Made by a program: the position numbers and the translations under genes
The notes under the pieces: model-generated
Seen by the model: the letters and a program-made list of their open reading frames with translations, nothing else
What the model was told of the DNA's origin: nothing
The model's database searches: none
Shown here: positions 58,406-64,000 of the stretch, in pieces
Layout of the letters: the number at the start of each line of letters is the position of its first letter
How positions within the stretch are numbered: the stretch's first letter is position 1
Assembly (NCBI RefSeq): GCF_003315795.1
Contig: NZ_QMEY01000015.1
Span: 62,001-126,000 of the forward strand
Origin: Spongiactinospora rosea
Lineage (GTDB): Bacteria > Actinomycetota > Actinomycetes > Streptosporangiales > Streptosporangiaceae
Reading direction: 5' to 3'
DNA: 64,000 bases

Positions 58406-58419
58406 AAGGGGGTCATCGC

Positions 58420-59124
58420 ATGCCCCGGCCGCAGATCCCGCACCGGCGCGAGCGGATTCTCGACGCCGCGCAGGAGCTCATCCTGGAGCGCGGGTTCGAC
58501 GGGATGAGCATGAGCGCGCTGGCCGAGCGCTGCGGCATCGGCAAGGGCGCGCTCTACCTGGAGTTCGCGAGCAAGAACGAGCTGGTCGACCACCTGATCG
58601 CCCGCAGCATGCGGCGCATCACCACGGCGCTGTCCGAGCGGCTGGCCGCCGGCGAGATGGCGAGCCTCGGCGACCTATACCGCATCGCCGCCGACGCCCT
58701 GCTCGGCGACGACCTGCTCACCGCCGCCTACCTCGACGACGAGGCGGTGCTCGGCGGCTACGCCGCCACCCGCGCCGATGACCGCTACCGGCGCAGGTTC
58801 GACTGGATGGACGGATACCTGCGGCTCCTGCAACGCGACGGCTCCCTGGACGCGGGCCTCGACCCCGACGCGCTGTCCCTCGCGCTCGCCGCCTTCACCG
58901 TCGGCCTGCTGTCGCTGTCGAAGGTCGCCGGGCCGCTCGGCCGCGACCGGCTCGCCGCCACGATCGGCGCCTTCGCCACCATCGTGGACCGCGCCCTCAC
59001 CCCCGCCCACGCCCCGGCCGCGATGTCGCCCGCGGCGTACGCGAGCATGCGCGACCTGCTGGACCGCCTCGCCACCGACAACGAACACCCCGACACCCGC
59101 GACCCCGCGCCGGAGACACCATGA
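58420..59124 (+). CDS. TetR-family transcriptional regulator
   Basis: 234 residues. HTH RRERILDAAQELILERGFDGMSMSALAERCGIGKGALYLEFASKNELVDHLIARSM is canonical, with a long helical C-terminal domain. It leads an operon with the alpha/beta hydrolase, whose ATG overlaps its stop (ATGA). A perfect 16-bp inverted repeat directly upstream suggests autoregulation of the operon. A pro-rich tail follows (HPDTRDPAPETP). Confidence 0.92.
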   Translation: MPRPQIPHRRERILDAAQELILERGFDGMSMSALAERCGIGKGALYLEFASKNELVDHLIARSMRRITTALSERLAAGEMASLGDLYRIAADALLGDDLLTAAYLDDEAVLGGYAATRADDRYRRRFDWMDGYLRLLQRDGSLDAGLDPDALSLALAAFTVGLLSLSKVAGPLGRDRLAATIGAFATIVDRALTPAHAPAAMSPAAYASMRDLLDRLATDNEHPDTRDPAPETP

Positions 59125-59981
59125 GCGAGACCCACCACCGCGCCCCGACCGACTGGACCGGCACCCCGCAAGGGCTCGACATGCGCGTGCTGCGACGCCC
59201 CGGCACCACGCTGCACTACTGGACCGGCGGGCGCGACGGCGGCACCCCGGTCACCTTCCTGCACGGCGCGACGATGGACCACCGCATGTTCAACGCGCAG
59301 ATCCCCGGCATCCTCGGCCACCGCCGCGCCCTCGTCTGGGACGCCCGCGGGCACGGCCGCTCCCAGCCCTTCGGCCCCGGCCGGGTGGGCATCGAAGACC
59401 ACGTGGACGACCTGGTGGCGATGCTCGACGACGCCGGAGTCGAGCAGACGGTCATCGTCGGGCAGTCCATGGGCGGCTACATCGCCCAGCACGCGGTACG
59501 GCTGCACCCGCACCGCTTCCGCGCCCTGGTCGTCATCGGCAGCACGCCGATCGAGGCCCCGCTGTCCGCCACCGACGCGCTGATCCTGCGCCTGACCTAC
59601 CTGTCCTTCGGCCTCATGCCGCGCGGCGCGCTGCGGACGATGTTCGCCCGCGCCACGAGCGTCCGCGACGACGTCCGCGCCTACGCGGTGGAGGCGATCG
59701 GCCAGGTGAGCCGGCGCGCGACCGTGCAGATCTTCGCCGCGGTCGCCAGTGCCCTCTCCCGGCGCGGACTGCCGGGATACCGCGTCGAGGTGCCGTTCCT
59801 GCTGACCCACGGAGAACACGACGGCACCGGCGACATCCGCAAGGACGGCCCCGGGTGGGCGGCGAGCGACCCGCGGATCAGGTACGTGGTGATCCCCGAC
59901 GCCGGGCACAACGCCAACCAGGACAACCCCGAGGTGTTCAACCGCGAGTTCCACCGCCTCCTGGCCGGTCTCGGCGACTGA
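59121..59981 (+). CDS. Alpha/beta hydrolase
   Basis: 286 residues. Landmarks: oxyanion VTFLHGATMDHRMF, DARGHGRSQPFG, nucleophile elbow VVGQSMGGYIAQ (VGQSMGG), acid in LLTHGEHDGTGD and His in PDAGHNANQDNP. It has no signal peptide, so it acts in the cytoplasm, like many hydrolases of esters or lactones. It is coupled to the TetR gene and is its likely target. Substrate unknown. Confidence 0.9.
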   Translation: MSETHHRAPTDWTGTPQGLDMRVLRRPGTTLHYWTGGRDGGTPVTFLHGATMDHRMFNAQIPGILGHRRALVWDARGHGRSQPFGPGRVGIEDHVDDLVAMLDDAGVEQTVIVGQSMGGYIAQHAVRLHPHRFRALVVIGSTPIEAPLSATDALILRLTYLSFGLMPRGALRTMFARATSVRDDVRAYAVEAIGQVSRRATVQIFAAVASALSRRGLPGYRVEVPFLLTHGEHDGTGDIRKDGPGWAASDPRIRYVVIPDAGHNANQDNPEVFNREFHRLLAGLGD

Positions 59982-60043
59982 TCCGAGGCCGCTTCCACGC
60001 AGGTCAGGGCGGAATTGTCGGTGGGCGGGTATACGCTGCTGCC

Positions 60044-60484
60044 ATGAATCCGCAAGACCTCGCCAACCTCGCTCACCTGCGTCGGGCGCGGGATCTGATC
60101 GACCGTGACTACGCCCGCCCGCTCGACGTGCCGACGATGGCCCGCCACGCGCTGATGTCACCGGCGCACTTCTCCCGGCAGTTCCGGGCCGCCTACGGCG
60201 AGACGCCCTACAGCTACCTCATGACCCGCCGCATCGAGCGGGCGATGACGCTGCTGCGGGCCGGGGTGAGCGTGACCGACGCGTGCATGGCCGTGGGCTG
60301 TACCTCCCTGGGCTCGTTCAGCTCGCGGTTCACCGAGCTGCTGGGCGAGACGCCGAGCGCCTACCGCGCCCGTGAGCACCGCGCGGTGGCGGCCATGCCC
60401 CCGTGCGTGGCCAAGGTGCACACCCGCCCGGCCCGCACCACGCCGAGCAGGATCGGAGAAGCCCGGCGCGAGGCGGCGGCCTAG
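60044..60484 (+). CDS. AraC-family regulator (DNA-binding domain only)
   Basis: 146 residues that are essentially the AraC double HTH: RRARDLIDRDYARPLDVPTMARHALMSPAHFSRQFRAAYGETPYSYLMTRRIERAMTLLRAGVSVTDACMAVGCTSLGSFSSRFTELLGETPSAYR. A short basic tail follows. There is no sensor domain, so control may depend on its level or a partner. It is separated by 10 bp from the VOC gene, a pair common in actinomycetes. No convincing RBS precedes the ATG; it may be leaderless. Confidence 0.9.
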   Translation: MNPQDLANLAHLRRARDLIDRDYARPLDVPTMARHALMSPAHFSRQFRAAYGETPYSYLMTRRIERAMTLLRAGVSVTDACMAVGCTSLGSFSSRFTELLGETPSAYRAREHRAVAAMPPCVAKVHTRPARTTPSRIGEARREAAA

Positions 60485-60494
60485 CGTTGACCCC

Positions 60495-60905
60495 ATGACA
60501 ATCGCACTTCGCTACTGCCACATCACCGTCAACGACGTCGATGAGGCGCTCGCCTTCTACCGTGACGCGCTGGACCTTGAGGTCCGCAACGACGTCGCCT
60601 CCGGCGGCCACCGCTGGGTGACCCTCGGCGTCCCGTCCCAGCCGGGCCTTGAGATCGTGCTGTCCGACCCGCACGCGGGCCGCTCCCAGGCCGACGGCGA
60701 CACCCTGCAGGAACTCCTCACCAAGGGCGTCCTGTCGATGATCGTCTTCCGCACCGACGACCTCGACGCGACGTTCGAGAAGGTGCGGGCCTCCGGCGCC
60801 GAGGTGCTGCAGGAGCCGATCGACCAGGCCTGGGGCCCACGCGACTGCGCGTTCCGCGACCCTTCGGGCAACATGGTGCGGATCAACCAGGAGCCCGCGT
60901 CCTGA
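60495..60905 (+). CDS. VOC-family protein (glyoxalase/bleomycin-resistance-like)
   Basis: 136 residues in a single VOC module: IALRYCHITVNDVDEALAFYRDALDLEVRNDV, metal-ligand His in YCHIT, and IVFRTDDLDATFEKVRASGAEVLQEPIDQAWGPRDCAFRDPSGNMVRINQ in the second half with Glu/Asp ligand region. It is the second gene of an AraC-VOC pair, so it is likely controlled by the AraC product. Role: binding or converting a small molecule, unspecified. Confidence 0.88.
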   Translation: MTIALRYCHITVNDVDEALAFYRDALDLEVRNDVASGGHRWVTLGVPSQPGLEIVLSDPHAGRSQADGDTLQELLTKGVLSMIVFRTDDLDATFEKVRASGAEVLQEPIDQAWGPRDCAFRDPSGNMVRINQEPAS

Positions 60906-60926
60906 TCCGAGGGCCGATCCGCGCAA

Positions 60927-60948
60927 GGCCCCGCCGTACGGCGGGGCC
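60927..60948. terminator. GC-rich hairpin between convergent VOC and MOSC genes
   Basis: GGCCCCGCCG / CGGCGGGGCC perfect 10-bp arms around TA. It lies 21 bp after the VOC stop and 8 bp before the MOSC stop on the opposite strand. Placement between convergent genes supports a bidirectional terminator even without a T-run. Confidence 0.65.
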
Positions 60949-60956
60949 GGGCCGGG

Positions 60957-61499
60957 TCAGACGGGCGCCAGCGGCACGTGCGGGCCCTGCGGCGGCACGA
61001 CCAGCACCTCATCGCCGGGCCGTACCTCACCGCCTGTGACCACCACGCCCATCACCCCGGCCTTGCGCACCACATGGCCGTGCTCGTCGCGGTCCAGGAC
61101 GGCGGCCATCAGCCCGGGCATGAAGTCGTCGAGCTGCACGCACGGGTTGCGCAGCCCGGTGACGCGCACCACCGCCTGCCCGCCGATCCGCAGCAGCGCC
61201 CCGGCCGAGAGGCCGAGCAGGTCCACGCCGCGCGTGGTGATGTTCTCCCCCATCTGGCCGGCCGAGACCTCAAGGCCCGCCTGAGCCAGCTCATCGTGCA
61301 GCTCGGCGTGGATCAGGTGCACCTGCCGCAGGTTGGGGCGGCTCGGGTCGCGTGCCACCCGCGAGCGGTGCTTGACGGTCTCGCCCATGTGCGCGTCGCC
61401 CTCGACGCCCAGCCCGGCCAGCAGCCGCACGCCGTCGCTCACCGGTTTGGAGAAGGTGTGGCCCGCGCTGCGGGACACCGAGGTCACCAGGCCGCTCAT
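60957..61499 (-). CDS. MOSC-domain protein
   Basis: 180 residues. The MOSC core is evident: GLGVEGDAHMG, RQVHLIHAELHDELAQAGLEVSAGQMGENITTRGVDLLGLSAGALLRIGGQAVVRVTGLRNPCVQLDDFMPG, with the conserved Cys in RNPCVQL, the residue used for sulfur or molybdenum-cofactor binding in the MOSC family. Such small MOSC proteins are metal-sulfur carriers or thiol-reducing enzymes acting with Moco. The ATG has AAAGGAGCG upstream. Confidence 0.9.
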   Translation of the reverse strand: MSGLVTSVSRSAGHTFSKPVSDGVRLLAGLGVEGDAHMGETVKHRSRVARDPSRPNLRQVHLIHAELHDELAQAGLEVSAGQMGENITTRGVDLLGLSAGALLRIGGQAVVRVTGLRNPCVQLDDFMPGLMAAVLDRDEHGHVVRKAGVMGVVVTGGEVRPGDEVLVVPPQGPHVPLAPV

Positions 61500-61645
61500 G
61501 TCGCGCTCCTTTCAGCCCCGCCATGGTACTCATCCGGTCACCCCGCGCACCCGGCGGCACCGGGCGTAGAGTGAACGCCGGGCCCGGCCGTACCGGCCGG
61601 GCCCCTGCCCGTCCGCGTCCAGTCCCTGTGCGAGGTCCGTGACCC

Positions 61646-62221
61646 ATGAGCGAACCCGTGGCCTTCTGGATCGACCACGAATACGACCGTGAGCGCGCCA
61701 CGGACGGGCGCAGCCGTTACGGCGAGCACCTGCGGCGCAACGCCGAGGAGTTCGCTCCGGCGCTCGACGACATCTCCCCGGTGTCCTTCGCCTGCACCGC
61801 CTGGCGCATCGCCACCTCGCCCGAGCTGTCGCCGGGGTACGTGCGCTGGCATCGGCGCATCCTGTCGGCCGTGTGCGTGCGCAACCAGTGGGACGGCACG
61901 CTCACCGCCCGCGTCGAGCTGGTCTCCCCGCGGCCCGCCACGCTGGCCTGGAGCCCCGACTGGCAGGGCGACCGGCAGTGGCGCGACTGGCCGCAGACCT
62001 TCGGCCAGTTCCTCGAACCCTCCGAGCAGGACCTGGTCAAGACCTCCTACCTGCGCGGCACGCTGCTGGCCCAGACCCCGATCCCGCTCGACGGGCTGCC
62101 GGAGGCCCCGCAGGAGCCGCAGGACGACCTGCCCGAGACCGCCCGCCGTACGATCGTGCTGCTGGTCCGCCGGCTGAACGAGGCCGTCACCCCGATCGTG
62201 CGCCAGCTCGAACTATGGTGA
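61646..62221 (+). CDS. Conserved actinobacterial protein of unknown function
   Basis: 191 residues. No domain is recognised. It is rich in Trp (for example DWQGDRQWRDWPQTF and AFWIDHEYDRERATDGRSRYGEHL), with strongly biased third positions, so it is a genuine gene. It has no signal peptide or membrane segment. The C-terminal helix (ETARRTIVLLVRRLNEAVTPIVRQLELW) is amphipathic. I do not recognise the family. It is transcribed alone, with the MOSC gene divergent on the left. Confidence 0.7.
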   Translation: MSEPVAFWIDHEYDRERATDGRSRYGEHLRRNAEEFAPALDDISPVSFACTAWRIATSPELSPGYVRWHRRILSAVCVRNQWDGTLTARVELVSPRPATLAWSPDWQGDRQWRDWPQTFGQFLEPSEQDLVKTSYLRGTLLAQTPIPLDGLPEAPQEPQDDLPETARRTIVLLVRRLNEAVTPIVRQLELW

Positions 62222-62335
62222 ATCACCCGAACCGGTCCAGCAGCGCGCTCACGGCGGCGTCCTGCGGGACACCGGTGGGTCAGCGCGGTGAACACGATCT
62301 CCTGCCGGACCCGTGGTCGCTCAGCACCAGGCGGG
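62222..62335. other. Short intergenic stretch right of the unknown gene
   Basis: No gene, RNA or convincing hairpin seen. GC-rich throughout. Confidence 0.4.
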
Positions 62336-62455
62336 TCAGGTGTCCGGCAGCCCGCCCGGGGCCCAGCCGTTGATCTCGGCGGCGGAACGGGAGAACCAGC
62401 GCGGTTCGCTCAGTATCGCTACGTTCATGGCGAACGCAATGGGGGTCAGGGCCAT
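62336..62455 (-). CDS. Small ORF, 39 residues, coupled to the histidine phosphatase gene
   Basis: The ATG lies inside the last codons of the histidine phosphatase gene (10-bp overlap in another frame). The peptide begins MALTPIAFAMNVAILSEPRW and ends NGWAPGGLPDT. About 90% of its codons end in G or C, consistent with translation in this genome. Its N-terminal 16 residues are hydrophobic, so it may be a membrane-associated peptide or, speculatively, a precursor peptide. No family is recognised. No independent RBS is evident; translation would rely on coupling. Confidence 0.45.
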   Translation of the reverse strand: MALTPIAFAMNVAILSEPRWFSRSAAEINGWAPGGLPDT

Positions 62456-63051
62456 CTGGCGTCGGGGAATCCGGTCCAGCGCAGGCCGGCGGGCAGGTGG
62501 CTGATGTCGTTGAACATCACGAGCGTGGGCGGCAGGCCCGCCCGGTAGTGGACGACCGTCAGCGCGGCGTTGGCGCTGTTCAGGTCGAGCCACCGCGACG
62601 GCGGCGCGTCCAGGGCGTGCCGCACCAGCCACGCGATCGGGTACGCGTGCGTCACCAGGACCTCATGGGTGTCGCGCCTGCCCTGGCCGGGGGCTTCGGC
62701 GAAGCGGGCGAGCAGGGCCGCGGCGATCCGGTGCCCCGAGGCCGCCTCGGCCTCGTCGTAGCCGTCGAAGAAACCGGCCCACGAGGAGGGCGTCTCCGCC
62801 GCGCCGGGGACGTACGGGACGTGGTCGATGAGTTCGGGGGCCTCGTCCACGAACACCTGCGGGTGGAGGGGGCGGGCGAGTTCGTGGGCGCTGGCCACGG
62901 CGCGCGGCAGCGGGGAGTGCCAGACGGCGTCGATGGGCAGGCCGGCGAGGCGTTCGCCCAGCAGGCCCGCCTGCCGGTGGCCGATGTCGGTGAGATTTCC
63001 CAAGGCGTCGGCGGCGCCGTGGCGTGCCAGGTAGAGGTGTCGCGTGGTCAT
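62446..63051 (-). CDS. Histidine phosphatase (SixA/PGAM-like)
   Basis: 201 residues. The RHG motif is at 10-12 (LYLARHGAAD), with a second catalytic Arg region in VWHSPLPRAVASAHELA and the second His in VLVTHAYPIAWLV. This fold covers phosphoglycerate mutases, sugar and nucleotide phosphatases, and SixA-type phosphohistidine phosphatases. The ATG overlaps the stop of the gene encoding a PEP-synthase-like phosphohistidine-domain protein (ATGA), so the two are made together. The target may be that protein's phosphohistidine (an inference from context). Confidence 0.85.
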   Translation of the reverse strand: MTTRHLYLARHGAADALGNLTDIGHRQAGLLGERLAGLPIDAVWHSPLPRAVASAHELARPLHPQVFVDEAPELIDHVPYVPGAAETPSSWAGFFDGYDEAEAASGHRIAAALLARFAEAPGQGRRDTHEVLVTHAYPIAWLVRHALDAPPSRWLDLNSANAALTVVHYRAGLPPTLVMFNDISHLPAGLRWTGFPDARWP

Positions 63052-64000
63052 GGGCGGCTCGGGCGGGGCGGTCGTGCGGCCCCGCCTCCCTTCTCCTCTC
63101 GGATGACGGTGATGGTGCCGGCGGTGCCGTCGAGGGTGACGGCGGCCCCGTCGCGGAGCCTGCCCGTGGCCTTCTCGACGCCCAGGACGGCGGGGATGCC
63201 GTGCTCGCGGGCGACGATCGCGGCGTGCGAGAGCACGCCGCCGACCTCGGTGACGACGCCGGCGGCGACGCGCAGCAGCGGCGTCCAGGCGGGGTCGGTG
63301 AAGGGGCAGACGAGAATGTCGCCCGGGCGCACGCGGGCGAAGTCGCCGGGGCCGCGGACGATCCTCGCGGGGCCGGTGACGGTTCCGCGACTGCCCGGCG
63401 TACCTGCCAGTGCGGCCTGAACCTCGCCGGGCGCGCGGGACGGGAGTGCGGCGGTGATCGACCGGGCCTGCAGGATCCAGACGCGCCCACCCGCGATCGC
63501 CCACTCGACGTCCTGCGGCCCGCCGCGCACCTCGGCGATCTTCGTGCCCAGTCCGGCGAGTTCGACGGCGGTCGCCGCGTCCAGCGCGGGCCGGTCCCGG
63601 TCGGGGGCCGGGACGTCACGCGCGACGAGCCGTCCGCCCTGCCGGTCGAGCCGGGTCCGTTTGGAGGCGATGGTCTGCTCGACCGACCCGTCCCCGGCGA
63701 TCCGGTAGGCGTCGGGGGTCACCGTGCCGCCGACGACGCTGGGGCCCAGCCCCCAGGACGCCTCGATCCTGGTCTCCTCGCTTGGACCTGTGGCGGTGAA
63801 CATGACGCCGGACACGTCGGCGTCCACCTGGCGCTGCACGATGACGGCCATCGCGGGCCCGCCGGACGGTCGGCCGTGACCGGTGGCGTCCCGGTAGGCC
63901 AGGGCGCGCGGCGCGAGCAGGGAGGCCCAGCAGGCGCGCACGGCGTCGGCGACGTCGGCGGTCCCGCGTACGGCCAGGAAGCTCTCGTGCTGACCGGCCG
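63048..64000 (-). CDS. PEP/pyruvate-binding protein with phosphohistidine domain (partial, N-terminus beyond window)
   Basis: The frame is open to base 64000, so the N-terminus is missing. The visible part begins with the end of a PPDK_N/ATP-grasp domain (FLAVRGTADVADAVRACWASL, MAVIVQRQVDADVSGVMFT, ASWGLGPSVVGGTVTPD, VEWAIAGGRVWILQARSI). It is followed by the mobile phosphohistidine domain with its catalytic His in GGVLSHAAIVAREHGIPAVLG. The PEP-binding TIM barrel found in PEP synthase and PPDK is absent: the protein ends about 60 residues after the His domain. That shape is shared with rifampin phosphotransferases and uncharacterised phosphotransferases. It is coupled to the histidine phosphatase gene. 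Confidence 0.85.
   Translation of the reverse strand, partial: AGQHESFLAVRGTADVADAVRACWASLLAPRALAYRDATGHGRPSGGPAMAVIVQRQVDADVSGVMFTATGPSEETRIEASWGLGPSVVGGTVTPDAYRIAGDGSVEQTIASKRTRLDRQGGRLVARDVPAPDRDRPALDAATAVELAGLGTKIAEVRGGPQDVEWAIAGGRVWILQARSITAALPSRAPGEVQAALAGTPGSRGTVTGPARIVRGPGDFARVRPGDILVCPFTDPAWTPLLRVAAGVVTEVGGVLSHAAIVAREHGIPAVLGVEKATGRLRDGAAVTLDGTAGTITVIREEKGGGAARPPRPSRP

Noticed and set aside
62456..62632. Longer upstream version of the 39-residue ORF
   Set aside because: The added residues are a shadow of the histidine phosphatase gene (Ala/Arg/Pro rich); only the ATG at 62455 gives codon use like a real gene.
1..64000. tRNA, rRNA, CRISPR arrays and insertion sequences with terminal repeats
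   Set aside because: No cloverleaf-type T-loop contexts, ribosomal motifs, repeat-spacer regularity or DDE transposase genes were seen on inspection; a dedicated scan was not possible.

Overview
This 64-kb window is very GC-rich (third codon positions nearly always G or C) and densely coding on both strands. It reads as a chromosomal accessory or arm region of a filamentous actinomycete. Supporting features are DrrAB-like exporters, a giant LuxR ATPase regulator, secreted Tap-like peptidases, YCII plus ECF sigma pairs, WYL regulators and about a dozen TetR, MarR, LysR, AraC, MerR and IclR regulators. The order Streptosporangiales is a reasonable guess, but nothing here proves a genus. I found no rRNA, tRNA or CRISPR array.

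Layout. 1-633 is the C-terminal end of a lantibiotic-dehydratase/thiopeptide-type enzyme cut by the window edge. 656-12812 holds a peptidoglycan amidase, a PaaK-like adenylating enzyme with its TetR, a TPR/degenerate aspartyl-protease protein, and several regulator-enzyme pairs (VOC/TetR, MDR oxidoreductase/AraC, MarR/epoxide hydrolase), with two LysR remnants among them. 12813-13523 is a gene-poor gap carrying a 16-bp inverted repeat.

13524-24104 is a coherent catabolic island. It has a polyamine-type ABC importer (lipoprotein, two permeases, ATPase), E1 alpha/beta of a thiamine-dependent 2-oxo acid dehydrogenase without E2 or E3, an SDR, an IclR regulator, a class V aminotransferase-fold PLP enzyme, a creatinase-like M24 protein lacking most metal ligands, and a RidA deaminase. 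Two copies of a 17-bp dyad, 15/17 identical, sit in front of the importer operon and in the iclR/aminotransferase gap and probably define the regulon. A pair of tyrosine recombinases, both frameshifted, lies directly to its right (24180-27499), so an integrated element has probably lost mobility.

27642-51262 is a run of small modules. They include VOC proteins, a cysteine-bearing ArsR-like regulator divergent from GTP cyclohydrolase I and a ferredoxin-reductase-like flavoprotein, a TetR-controlled ABC exporter, LysR/SnoaL, a hydrolase and HTH pair, a methyltransferase, a frameshifted hydrolase plus MerR, a LuxR ATPase divergent from an MFS exporter, a DUF4097 protein, a WYL regulator divergent from RidA, and a two-component system. 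51416-64000 carries two convergent Tap-like peptidases, a DrrAB exporter with TetR, a YCII protein followed by an ECF sigma remnant, a TetR/hydrolase operon with a perfect 16-bp inverted-repeat operator, AraC/VOC, and MOSC. At the right edge is a coupled trio: a phosphohistidine-domain protein, a SixA-like histidine phosphatase and a 39-residue ORF.

The recurring theme is a regulator divergent from, or leading, its enzyme or exporter, with a visible dyad in the intergenic gap. Several genes are decayed (two LysR fragments, an ABC permease fragment, an ECF sigma with a large deletion, a frameshifted hydrolase, two recombinases). This fits a fast-evolving accessory region.
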